Source: Paractinoplanes lichenicola | GTDB taxonomy: Bacteria > Actinomycetota > Actinomycetes > Mycobacteriales > Micromonosporaceae | Direction: 5' to 3' | Assembly: GCF_016785085.1 (NCBI RefSeq) | Contig: NZ_JAENHO010000022.1 | Coordinates: forward strand, 30,856-94,855 | DNA length: 64,000 nucleotides | Part shown: positions 1 to 7,692 of the stretch, piece by piece | How the letters are laid out: each line of letters begins with the position of its first letter | Numbering within the stretch: the stretch's first letter is position 1 | Notes under the pieces: generated by a model | Seen by the model: the letters and a program-made list of their open reading frames with translations, nothing else | Told to the model about the DNA's origin: nothing | The model's database searches: none | Program-made: the position numbers and the translations under genes

Positions 1-795
1 GTTGGCCAGCAGCCCGGCCGCCACCAGCGGGGCCACGACGGCGACCGGCCACCATCCGGTCTGCCCGGAGTCGGCGCGATAGATCGTGGTGCCGGTGAAC
101 ATGACGGCCACGATGAGCAGGCCGTCCCAGGCGTGCGAGGGGCCCGAGCCGGTGACGGCCAGGGTCAGGGCCAGCCCGCCGAGCACCACTCCCCCGGCGA
201 TCGCGACCCGGCGGCGCCCGCTCAGCACGGCGGCCAGGCCCGCGACGAGCACGACAACGGCGTACGGGGTGCGGATCGCCTGGGGCGCGAGGGGCGCGGT
301 CAGCACGGCGGCGACGGTCAGCAGCACCGCCATGAAAGCGTCGGCGCGCTGGAGCCGTACGGCGAAAAGGGCCGTGACGAGCAGGTAGAACCCCATCTCG
401 TAGGCGAGCGTCCAGAAGACCGGGATGGCCAGGGGCTCGCCGAGCAGGAACGGGACCATCGTCGCGTGGGCCACCGCGGCGGTCGCGGGATCGGCCGGGC
501 GATAGAGGCCGAGCGCGACCACCGCGACCGTGACGACGGCGTAGAGCGGCAGGAGCCGTCCGGCGCGGCCGATCCAGAATCGGCGCAGGTTGCCGTGCCG
601 CTCCAGCGAGGCCGGAATGATGTAACCGCTGACCAGGAAGAACAGCATGACCCCGGCCGGCCCGGCGTGCAGCCACTCGGCGGTGACGGCGCGCGCGTCG
701 GTCAGCACGTACCGGCTCAGGTGGGCGTAGAGCACGAGCAGGACGGCCACGGCCCGCAGCCCGTCGAGCCACGCCATCCGAGGGGTCGGCGGCAT
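1..795 (-). CDS. Acyltransferase 3 family membrane protein (C-terminus beyond the left edge)
   Basis: The reading frame runs off the left edge, so only the N-terminal 265 residues are visible. It begins MPPTPRMAWLDGLRAVAVLL, then LFFLVSGYII and a series of hydrophobic helices. The WLDGLRAVAVL opening with a conserved downstream His-containing helix (VLYAHLSRY) and FFLVSGY is typical of acyltransferase-3 (OafA/YrhL) proteins, which O-acylate surface sugars or lipids at the membrane. The ATG at 795 is my choice; an in-frame GTG 18 bases upstream is possible and no strong ribosome site separates them. It diverges from the lectin-like gene at 935. Substrate unknown. Family call is firm; role is inferred. 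Confidence 0.8.
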   Translation of the reverse strand, partial: MPPTPRMAWLDGLRAVAVLLVLYAHLSRYVLTDARAVTAEWLHAGPAGVMLFFLVSGYIIPASLERHGNLRRFWIGRAGRLLPLYAVVTVAVVALGLYRPADPATAAVAHATMVPFLLGEPLAIPVFWTLAYEMGFYLLVTALFAVRLQRADAFMAVLLTVAAVLTAPLAPQAIRTPYAVVVLVAGLAAVLSGRRRVAIAGGVVLGGLALTLAVTGSGPSHAWDGLLIVAVMFTGTTIYRADSGQTGWWPVAVVAPLVAAGLLAN

Positions 796-934
796 CCGGC
801 GACCATACGCCACTCACCGCTTAATGATCAGACCAATACGTACGGTTAAAGTCCGGAATGGGGTGATCGATACGGGCTGATGTGGCGTATGTTCTCCTAC
901 CGGTCCACCGTGGACCCGGGCCCGGGGAGAATTG

Positions 935-1834
935 ATGGCGGAGAACGACGTGCGGGGCGAGGATCCCGTGCTGGTGCGGCCGTACGTGAAGGCCGTGGCC
1001 GAGGCTGAGCGGGCGCCGGACGAGCAGCCGGAGAAGTGGCCCGAGACCGCCGACCTGCCGATGGACGCCGACACGCTCGTGCAGCCCGCGGTCGAGGACG
1101 AGCCTGCCCCGCCCAAGCGGTCCCGGCTGACCCTGCACCCGCTGGCCCGGCTCGGCATCTTCGCCGGCGGGGCCGCGCTGGCCCTCGGCGTGGTCGGCTA
1201 TCTGATCTTCGGTCCGGCCGCCGACCCCGAGCTGCCCCGGCCCGGCACGGCGCTGCCCGCCATTCCCGGCCAGGCGCCGCTGGAGCAGCCGGCCCAGAGC
1301 GTGGGACCGGGGGCGACCGCCTCGGCCGGCGCCAGCGCCTCGGCCAGTGCTTCGGCCAGCGTCTCCGCGAGCGCGACGGTGACGCCCAGCTCGTCGTTCC
1401 AGACGCTGACCCCGTCCAGCGCGCCTCCGGCCAGCGTGCCGGCGACCGACCCCACCCTCGCCCCGCCCGCCTCGGACCGCACCGGCGCGATCACCGCCGC
1501 CAGCGGCCGCTGCCTGGCGCTGGGCAGCCTGTTCGGCTCGAACGGCAGCCCGGTGCAGGTGAACGGGTGCATGTCGGTCGCGTACCAGTCGTTCACCCTG
1601 GCCGCCGACGGCACGCTGCGGGTCGCGGGCAAGTGCGCGCAGTCGACCGGCGACGGCACCGTACGGGTGACCGACTGCGGAGACGGCGACTCGTCGCAGT
1701 GGCGCTCCGCCGGGGACGGCACGCTGGTCAACTCGGCGAGCGGCGGCTGCCTGACCGACCCCGGCCGCGGCGCCACCGCGGCGACGGTCAGCGCGTGCTC
1801 GGGTGAGCCGAGCCAGAGCTGGACGCTGCCTTAG
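935..1834 (+). CDS. Membrane-anchored protein with C-terminal ricin-type beta-trefoil domain
   Basis: About 299 residues. An acidic cytoplasmic N-terminus is followed by one membrane segment (near residues 75-95, LGIFAGGAALALGVVGYLIF), an Ala/Ser/Pro-rich linker with an alternating AS run, then about 120 residues with Cys pairs and a GRCLALGS / GKCAQSTG / GGCLTDPG pattern ending QSWTLP, as in RICIN (QxW) lectin repeats. The domain probably binds carbohydrate outside the cell. ATG 935 is preferred over the adjacent TTG because GGGGAGA at 924-930 lies at proper distance. Its 3' end overlaps the convergent GGDEF gene by 47 bases. No catalytic domain, so a binding or adhesion role is inferred. 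Confidence 0.75.
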   Translation: MAENDVRGEDPVLVRPYVKAVAEAERAPDEQPEKWPETADLPMDADTLVQPAVEDEPAPPKRSRLTLHPLARLGIFAGGAALALGVVGYLIFGPAADPELPRPGTALPAIPGQAPLEQPAQSVGPGATASAGASASASASASVSASATVTPSSSFQTLTPSSAPPASVPATDPTLAPPASDRTGAITAASGRCLALGSLFGSNGSPVQVNGCMSVAYQSFTLAADGTLRVAGKCAQSTGDGTVRVTDCGDGDSSQWRSAGDGTLVNSASGGCLTDPGRGATAATVSACSGEPSQSWTLP

Positions 1835-3674
1835 CGGCCAGCTTGGCCCGATACATCGCGGCGTCGGCCTCGCGCAGCAGGTGGTCGGGGTCGTCGGCCT
1901 CGACCCCGCTCAGGGCCACGCCGATGCTCACGCCGACGGTGACGCGGCCGCCGTCGATCGTGTAGGGCTCGGTCAGCCGCAGCGCGATGCTGTCGCGAAC
2001 CAGGCCCTCGGCGCCGTCGGCGGGCAGCCCGTCGAGCAGCACCACGAACTCGTCGCCGCCGAGCCGGGCCACCGTGTCCGACTCGCGCAGCAGCCCGGTC
2101 AGCCGCTGCGCCACCTCGATCAGCAGCACGTCGCCGGCCGCGTGCCCGAGCGAGTCGTTGACCGCCTTGAAGCCGTTGAGGTCGAGCAACAGCACGGCGA
2201 AGCGGTGCCCGGCCAGCCGGGCCGCGCGCAGGGCGGCCTGGCGCATCCGGTCGGCCAGCAGCACCCGGTTGGGCAGGCCGGTCAGCGGGTCGTGCAGGGC
2301 GGCATCGCGCAGCTGCTCCTCCTGCTCGCGCAGCGCGGCCACCATCGCGCCGCGGTCGAGCGAGGCGGCCAGCAGGGCGCCCGACTGGTTCATCATCTCG
2401 CTGCCGGGCGGGGTGCTCTGCTGGATGTGCCCGACCGCGGCCAGCATGCCCCAGTCGCGGGTCGCGCTGCGCACCGGCACCACGAACACGGCGTCGCCGG
2501 ACGCGCCGTCGGCCAGCTCGAACAGCTCGGGCGGCGGGAACTCGCTGACCGGCATGGTGGCGCCGGCCAGCCCGCGCCCGGCCGGATACTCCCCCTCGAC
2601 GCGCAGCTCCGTGTCGGTCGCCGGCACCGCGCCCTCGTGCCAGAGCCCGAGGCAGCCCGCGAAGGCCGTGGTGCGCTTGAGCCAGCCGAGCTCGCGGGGG
2701 TCGCGGTCGTGCGCCCCGAGCAGGTCGATGCCCAGCTCGTGCTGGATGTTGAGCGTCTCCTGGAGGCTGACGACCTGCCCGAACAGATAGCGGGTGAGAT
2801 CCTCGGTGACCGGCAGGCCGCTCGGCGGGCAGCCGCACGAGTCGCGCCGCACGAAGGTCGTCGGCACCCGCCGGACGATCCGGCCCGGCCGGGGCTGCCC
2901 GGCCAGCTCGGCCAGCAGCCCGACGGCGGCCGCGCCGATCTCGTCGGCGGCCTGGCGCACGGTCGACAGGCTGGGCCGCATGTACATGGCGCCGGCCAGG
3001 TCGTCGAAGCCGACCACGGCGACGTCGGCCGGGACGCGCTGCCCGTGCTCGCCGAGCCGCCGGATCAGCCCCATCGCGTTGCGGTCGGTGCCGCAGACCA
3101 CCGCGGTGGCCGGCATCCCGGCCGCGAACAGCAGGTCGGCGGCCAGCTCGCCGCCGCTCTCGTGGTTGTCGCCGGCGTCGATCAGCAGGTCGGTGGGCAG
3201 CTCGACGCCGCGCTCGGCCAGCGCGGCCTCGTAGCCCTCGCGCCGCTCCCGCACGTCGAAGTGGGCCAGATGCCCGGCGAACGCGATCCGCTCGTGCCCG
3301 TGCTCGATCAGGTGCAGCACCGCCGCGCGGACACCCGCGCTGTTGTCGGCGAACACCGCGGAGCAGCCGGGCATCTCGTGCCCTACGGTCACCACCGGGA
3401 TTCCGGCGTGCAGAACCGCTTGCGCGTACGTCTCGTGGATCGCCCCGGCCAGCACGATGACCCCGGCCAGGTGGCCCCAGGCGACCGGCCGCCGATAGTC
3501 GGGCACCCCGCTGCGGTCGGCGTTGTAGGAGCCCGGGTCGAGGGTCTGCAGCGCGAGCAGGCGGTCGCCGGAGGCCACGGCGGCCTCGTTCGCCCCGGCG
3601 ATGATGGTGCCGTAATAGTCGCCCCCGACGAAGGGCGACAGGACACCGTACGTGCGACCCCTCACGGCCGACAT
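1788..3674 (-). CDS. Periplasmic-binding-protein-like sensor fused to diguanylate cyclase (GGDEF)
   Basis: 628 residues. Residues about 8-285 resemble a LacI-family ligand-binding module (GVLSPFVGGDYYGTIIAGA, then VAVVGFDDLAGAMYMRP, then a Cys pair CGC), but there is no DNA-binding headpiece and no signal peptide, so the sensor appears cytoplasmic. A GAF-like middle segment precedes a GGDEF domain (DPLTGLPNRVLL, ARLGGDEFVVLLD near residue 535). An RESD motif sits five residues before GGDEF, the canonical RxxD product-inhibition site. Predicted reaction: two GTP to c-di-GMP, controlled by a sugar or other small ligand. No EAL domain follows. Family assignment is strong; the ligand is unknown. 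Confidence 0.85.
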   Translation of the reverse strand: MSAVRGRTYGVLSPFVGGDYYGTIIAGANEAAVASGDRLLALQTLDPGSYNADRSGVPDYRRPVAWGHLAGVIVLAGAIHETYAQAVLHAGIPVVTVGHEMPGCSAVFADNSAGVRAAVLHLIEHGHERIAFAGHLAHFDVRERREGYEAALAERGVELPTDLLIDAGDNHESGGELAADLLFAAGMPATAVVCGTDRNAMGLIRRLGEHGQRVPADVAVVGFDDLAGAMYMRPSLSTVRQAADEIGAAAVGLLAELAGQPRPGRIVRRVPTTFVRRDSCGCPPSGLPVTEDLTRYLFGQVVSLQETLNIQHELGIDLLGAHDRDPRELGWLKRTTAFAGCLGLWHEGAVPATDTELRVEGEYPAGRGLAGATMPVSEFPPPELFELADGASGDAVFVVPVRSATRDWGMLAAVGHIQQSTPPGSEMMNQSGALLAASLDRGAMVAALREQEEQLRDAALHDPLTGLPNRVLLADRMRQAALRAARLAGHRFAVLLLDLNGFKAVNDSLGHAAGDVLLIEVAQRLTGLLRESDTVARLGGDEFVVLLDGLPADGAEGLVRDSIALRLTEPYTIDGGRVTVGVSIGVALSGVEADDPDHLLREADAAMYRAKLAAKAASSSGSAHPSTR

Positions 3675-3694
3675 GATCTCCCGAAATCGCGCGG

Positions 3695-5575
3695 TCAGCG
3701 GCGCAGATGCGACATTTTGGCCGCTCCGGAGAGATATCTGCGCAGATCCTGGGTCTGTCCGGTCATCGGCCGGGCGGCCAGGATGCAGGTGTCGTCGTCG
3801 GGGTTGGTGCGGCGCAGCCGGGAGATCAGCTGCCCCAGCGGCTGGTCGGGCGAGGCCCGCACGGCCTCGTCGACGGTGGCGATGACCGAGGCCAGCCCGT
3901 CGTCGGGGCCGCGGCGGCGATGCTCGACCAGGCCGTCGGTGTAGAGCAGCAGCACGTCGCCGACCCGGAAGTCGACCCTGGCGGTCTGATACGTCGCGTC
4001 GTCGACCACACCCAGCATCGGGCCGGCCGGCCGCTCCAGGGGCGCCGTGCGGCCGCCCCGGGCCAGCAGGGGCGGCGGGTGACCGGCCTGGGCCCAGACG
4101 ATCTCGTGGCGGGCCGGGTCGAAGCGGGCGACGACGGCCGTGGCCGCCATCTCGGGCGACTCGCGCTCGAGCTCGCAGGTCAGCCGGTTGAGGTGGAACA
4201 GCAGCTGACCGGGGTCGCTGGTGGTGACGGCCAGGGCGCGCAGCGCGTGCCGCAGCTGGGCCATCGCGGTGGCGGCCTGGGTGCCGTGACCGGCCACGTC
4301 GCCCACGGCCAGCAGCACCGAGCCGTCGCGCAGCTCGGCCGCGTGATACCAGTCGCCGCCGACCAGGCTCTCCTGCCCGGCCGGCAGGTAGCGCACGGCG
4401 ACCTTGAGCCCGGGCAGCACGATCGGGCCCTCCGGCAGGGGCAGGATGATCCGCTGCAGGCGACCGGCCAGCTCGTGCTCGGCGGCCAGGCTGCGGCGCT
4501 GCTCGACCAGCTGCCGCTCGACCTCGGCCAGCCGCTTGGCGCCGGTCTCCTGCTCGGTGACGTCCTGCACGATGCCGTAGACGCGCAGCGGCCGCCCGTC
4601 GGCGTCACGGGTGGCGTCGGCCACCGTACGCAGGTGCTTGACCCGGCCGTTGACGCGGACGCGGGTGATCACGTCGACCCGGTCGCCGCGGTCGAGCTGG
4701 GCCTTGGCGGCGGCCCGCAACGGCCGATCCGCTTCGAGCAGAGCCTCCTCGAGGCCGGCCTCGTCGGCCGGGTCGGGCGGGCCCTGCCGCGGGTCGCGCT
4801 CGAAGATCCGGTAGAGCTGGTCGGACCAGTAGATCTCGCCGCTGATCAGATCCCACTCGCCCCAGCCGAGGTTGCCGAGCCGCTCGGTGCCGGCCAGGCG
4901 CTCGGCGATGCCGCCGGGGTGCTCGTCGTGCCGGGTCCAGTTGATCAGCAGGCCCTCGCCGAGGCGGTGCGCCCGTACGGAGTAGGTGCCGTCGCGGTGC
5001 GGGAACGGGCCCAGCGCGGCCGGCACGCCGGTGTCGAGCACGTGCTCGTAGGCGAGCCAGCGGTCGGTGCCGGGCACCTCGGGGAAGTGCTCCGCCATCC
5101 GCAACCCGATCAGCTGGGCGCCCCGCAGCCCGTTCGGCGCGACGGCGTCGGGGCTGGCGGCGGCCCAGATCAGGTCGCTCAGCCGGCCGTCGGGGCCGCG
5201 CTCGGCGCTCAGGTAGGAGGCCATGCCGGGGGCCACGTCGAGCACCCGCTGGACCATGCCGATCCACGGGGCGAACCGGCGCAGGGGCGCGCCGAGCCGG
5301 CCCGGGACGCGGTCGGTGTCGAGCCCGAGGACGACGCCGGTGTCGGGGTCGGCCACGTCGAGCATCCGGATCACGCCGGTGGCCACCTCGACCAGCCCGC
5401 GATCCTCCTCGGCGGCCATGCGCAGCAGGTGACGGTGGGCGTCGGCCAGGCGGCAGCGGGCACGACCGGCCAGCAGCCCGACCGCGCGCTCGACGGTCAG
5501 GCGCGCGGCCTCACCGGTGCCGGTGGGCACGCTGGGGCGCAGGCTCTCCACCGCCGCCGCGTACGCCTGTGTCAC
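3695..5575 (-). CDS. ANTAR-PAS-PP2C (SpoIIE-type) serine phosphatase regulator
   Basis: About 626 residues from GTG 5575, chosen because GGGGAGGAC (5581-5589) lies seven bases upstream; an ATG at 5638 would add 21 residues but has no ribosome site. Near the N-terminus ERAVGLLAGRARCRLADAHR resembles an ANTAR RNA-binding domain, followed by two PAS-like segments (GEWDLISGEIYWSDQLYRIF; VYGIVQDVTE). The C-terminal 220 residues form a PP2C/SpoIIE phosphatase with metal-ligand motifs GGDWYH, VGDVAGHG and LLLYTDGLVEHR, and a terminal DDDTCILAA. Such proteins dephosphorylate STAS anti-anti-sigma factors; STAS proteins lie at 11953 and 33942 but no direct link is shown. ANTAR at the N-terminus is unusual. 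Confidence 0.85.
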   Translation of the reverse strand: MTQAYAAAVESLRPSVPTGTGEAARLTVERAVGLLAGRARCRLADAHRHLLRMAAEEDRGLVEVATGVIRMLDVADPDTGVVLGLDTDRVPGRLGAPLRRFAPWIGMVQRVLDVAPGMASYLSAERGPDGRLSDLIWAAASPDAVAPNGLRGAQLIGLRMAEHFPEVPGTDRWLAYEHVLDTGVPAALGPFPHRDGTYSVRAHRLGEGLLINWTRHDEHPGGIAERLAGTERLGNLGWGEWDLISGEIYWSDQLYRIFERDPRQGPPDPADEAGLEEALLEADRPLRAAAKAQLDRGDRVDVITRVRVNGRVKHLRTVADATRDADGRPLRVYGIVQDVTEQETGAKRLAEVERQLVEQRRSLAAEHELAGRLQRIILPLPEGPIVLPGLKVAVRYLPAGQESLVGGDWYHAAELRDGSVLLAVGDVAGHGTQAATAMAQLRHALRALAVTTSDPGQLLFHLNRLTCELERESPEMAATAVVARFDPARHEIVWAQAGHPPPLLARGGRTAPLERPAGPMLGVVDDATYQTARVDFRVGDVLLLYTDGLVEHRRRGPDDGLASVIATVDEAVRASPDQPLGQLISRLRRTNPDDDTCILAARPMTGQTQDLRRYLSGAAKMSHLRR

Positions 5576-5685
5576 GCCTTGTCCTCCCCGTCCCGAGTGC
5601 CGCTTACTTGAATACGTCAGCGGAACGGGGGTCGTCATCGGCCGAACATCTCGACCGTTCGCTACCTGCGGCGTGACGTCGCCCC

Positions 5686-5707
5686 GGTCACCCGACCGGG
5701 GGTGACC
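5686..5707 (-). terminator. 8-bp perfect hairpin between pemK-like gene and PP2C gene
   Basis: GGTCACCC and GGGTGACC are perfect complements separated by six bases, lying 55 bases downstream of the toxin gene stop and about 110 bases upstream of the phosphatase start. There is no T tract. It may be a factor-independent terminator of a GC-rich type, or an operator for the phosphatase gene. Confidence 0.4.
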
Positions 5708-5762
5708 CGATGGAGTGCGTCGAGGGTTGAACGGACAAGGGCACTTAAGGCGGAAGAAAGGC

Positions 5763-6077
5763 TCACAACTCGAAGAGTGACCGCATAGCCTCGGTCAGGC
5801 GGGCCATGCTCGCGCCGGTGACCATGCCGATGCGCTCCGCGCCGACCGCGGCGGGGAGCCGGCGCATCCGGTTGACCACCACGACGCCGGTGATCGGATC
5901 CTGTTCGGTGAGCGCCACCGCGTACGGAGGGAGCTCGTTGACCCCGCGCTGACGCACGATGGGCGCGCAGAAGGGCGACGCGTTGTCGCGCTCGTTGAAC
6001 GAGTCGGCGGAGAGCACGAGAACTCGATAGCGCAGGTCGGTGCGGTTGCCGATGGTCCAGATCTCGCCGCGCCTCAT
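5763..6077 (-). CDS. PemK/MazF-family toxin-like protein
   Basis: 104 residues beginning MRRGEIWTI, with RYRVLVLSADSFNE and a conserved VVVNRMRRLP segment. The MRRGEIW start and the RVLVLS strand are hallmarks of PemK/MazF toxins, which are ribosome-independent mRNA endoribonucleases. No recognisable antitoxin gene precedes or follows: the 170 bases upstream contain only the divergent promoter region of gnd. It is therefore an orphan toxin, or the antitoxin is elsewhere or not of a recognisable type. Family call good, activity unproven. Confidence 0.8.
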   Translation of the reverse strand: MRRGEIWTIGNRTDLRYRVLVLSADSFNERDNASPFCAPIVRQRGVNELPPYAVALTEQDPITGVVVVNRMRRLPAAVGAERIGMVTGASMARLTEAMRSLFEL

Positions 6078-6249
6078 GGACGCGTCCCGCTCGGCATGGG
6101 ATAGACCCTACCGCCGCGCGATCTTAGGGCACCGCGAGGCACACCGGCGGAAAATCCCACTGTGCTGACAGCGTGGCACGGGGGTGAACCTTGATCATGA
6201 CGGAGCCGTAAGAATAGGCGGCGTGGCTTGCTGCTAGGGAAGGGTGTCA

Positions 6250-7692
6250 ATGATGTCGGAGAAGGCACAGATCGGGGTCACCGGCCTCGCGGTGATGGGA
6301 CGGAACCTGGCTCGCAACTTCGCCCGGCACGGGCACACCGTGGCCGTGCACAACCGCTCCTACGGTCGCACCAAGGAGCTGGTGGAGGAGTTCGGTAGCG
6401 AGGGCAAGTTCATCCCGGCCGAGACCGCCGAGGAGTTCGTGGCCAGCCTCGAGCGGCCGCGTCGCGTGATCATCATGGTGAAGGCCGGTGGGCCCACCGA
6501 CGCCGTGATCGACGAGTTCGCCCCGCTGCTCGAAGAGGGCGACATGCTCATCGACGCGGGTAACGCGCACTATCTGGACACGCGCCGGCGCGAGGCGGCC
6601 CTCAAGGAGCGCGGCCTGCACTTCGTGGGCACGGGCGTCTCCGGCGGCGAGGAGGGCGCGCTGCACGGCCCGAGCATCATGCCCGGCGGCTCCCCCGAGT
6701 CGTACGAGGCGCTCGGCCCGCTGCTGGAGGACATCTCGGCCAAGGTCGACGGCGAGCCGTGCTGCGTGCACGTCGGGCCGGACGGCGCCGGGCACTTCGT
6801 CAAGATGGTGCACAACGGCATCGAGTACGCCGACATGCAGCTCATCGCCGAGGCGTACGACCTGCTGCGTCAGGTCGGCGGGCACTCGCCGGCCGAGATC
6901 GCCGACGTGTTCCGGGGCTGGAACGAGGGCCGGCTGGGCTCCTACCTGATCGAGATCACGGCCGAGGTGCTCAAGCAGGTCGACGCCGAGACGGGCAAGC
7001 CGTTCGTCGACATCGTGGTCGACCAGGCCGAGCAGAAGGGCACCGGCCGCTGGACGGTGCAGGCCGCCCTCGACCTGGGCGTGCCGGTCAGCGGCATCGC
7101 CGAGTCGGTGTTCGCGCGGGCGCTCTCCGGCGGTCCCGACGTGCGCGCGGCGGCCAAGGACGCGGCGCTGCCCGGCCCGTCCGCGTCGTCCGGCGCCCAC
7201 GGCGGCGACCTGCAGGCCGACGTCGAGCAGGCGCTGTTCGCCTCCAAGATCGTGGCCTACGCGCAGGGCTTCCAGCAGATCCAGGCGGCCAGCAAGGAAT
7301 ACGACTGGGCGATCGACCCGGGCGCGATGGCGAAGATCTGGCGGGACGGCTGCATCATCCGGGCCAAGTTCCTCGACTTCATCAAGCAGGCGTACGACAA
7401 GCAGCCCGAACTGGCCACCCTGCTCGTCGACAGCTACTTCCTCGACGCCGTCAGCGGCGCCCAGGACGCCTGGCGCCGGGTCGTGGCCACGGCCGCCCAG
7501 CAGGGCATCCCGGCCCCCGGCTTCGCGTCGGCGCTGGCGTACTACGACGGCCTGCGCGCCGAGCGCCTCCCCGCTGCCCTGATCCAGGGCCAGCGCGACT
7601 TCTTCGGCGCCCACACGTACCGCCGAGTCGACAAGGACGGCAGCTTCCACACCCTCTGGGCCGCCGAGGGCCGCCCCGAGACCGAGGCTTAG
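6250..7692 (+). CDS. gnd: 6-phosphogluconate dehydrogenase, decarboxylating (NADP-dependent type)
   Basis: About 480 residues, the normal length of the long-chain enzyme. It catalyses 6-phosphogluconate to ribulose 5-phosphate plus CO2 in the oxidative pentose phosphate pathway. Motifs: Rossmann GVTGLAVMGRNLARN, MVKAGGPTD, the substrate site VSGGEEGALHGPSIMPGG, HFVKMVHNGIEYADMQ with catalytic Lys and the HNGIEY signature, then QKGTGRWT. AGGGAAGGG (6236-6244) places the start at ATG 6250, although a GTG at 6244 and ATG 6253 are in frame. It converges on the GGDEF-EAL gene with a four-base stop overlap. Confidence 0.97.
   Translation: MMSEKAQIGVTGLAVMGRNLARNFARHGHTVAVHNRSYGRTKELVEEFGSEGKFIPAETAEEFVASLERPRRVIIMVKAGGPTDAVIDEFAPLLEEGDMLIDAGNAHYLDTRRREAALKERGLHFVGTGVSGGEEGALHGPSIMPGGSPESYEALGPLLEDISAKVDGEPCCVHVGPDGAGHFVKMVHNGIEYADMQLIAEAYDLLRQVGGHSPAEIADVFRGWNEGRLGSYLIEITAEVLKQVDAETGKPFVDIVVDQAEQKGTGRWTVQAALDLGVPVSGIAESVFARALSGGPDVRAAAKDAALPGPSASSGAHGGDLQADVEQALFASKIVAYAQGFQQIQAASKEYDWAIDPGAMAKIWRDGCIIRAKFLDFIKQAYDKQPELATLLVDSYFLDAVSGAQDAWRRVVATAAQQGIPAPGFASALAYYDGLRAERLPAALIQGQRDFFGAHTYRRVDKDGSFHTLWAAEGRPETEA

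Noticed and set aside
6074..6268. 64-residue frame directly upstream of the PemK-like gene, a possible antitoxin
   Set aside because: It lies over the promoter and first codons of gnd, is Pro/Ser/Arg-rich with no antitoxin fold pattern, and has no ribosome site.
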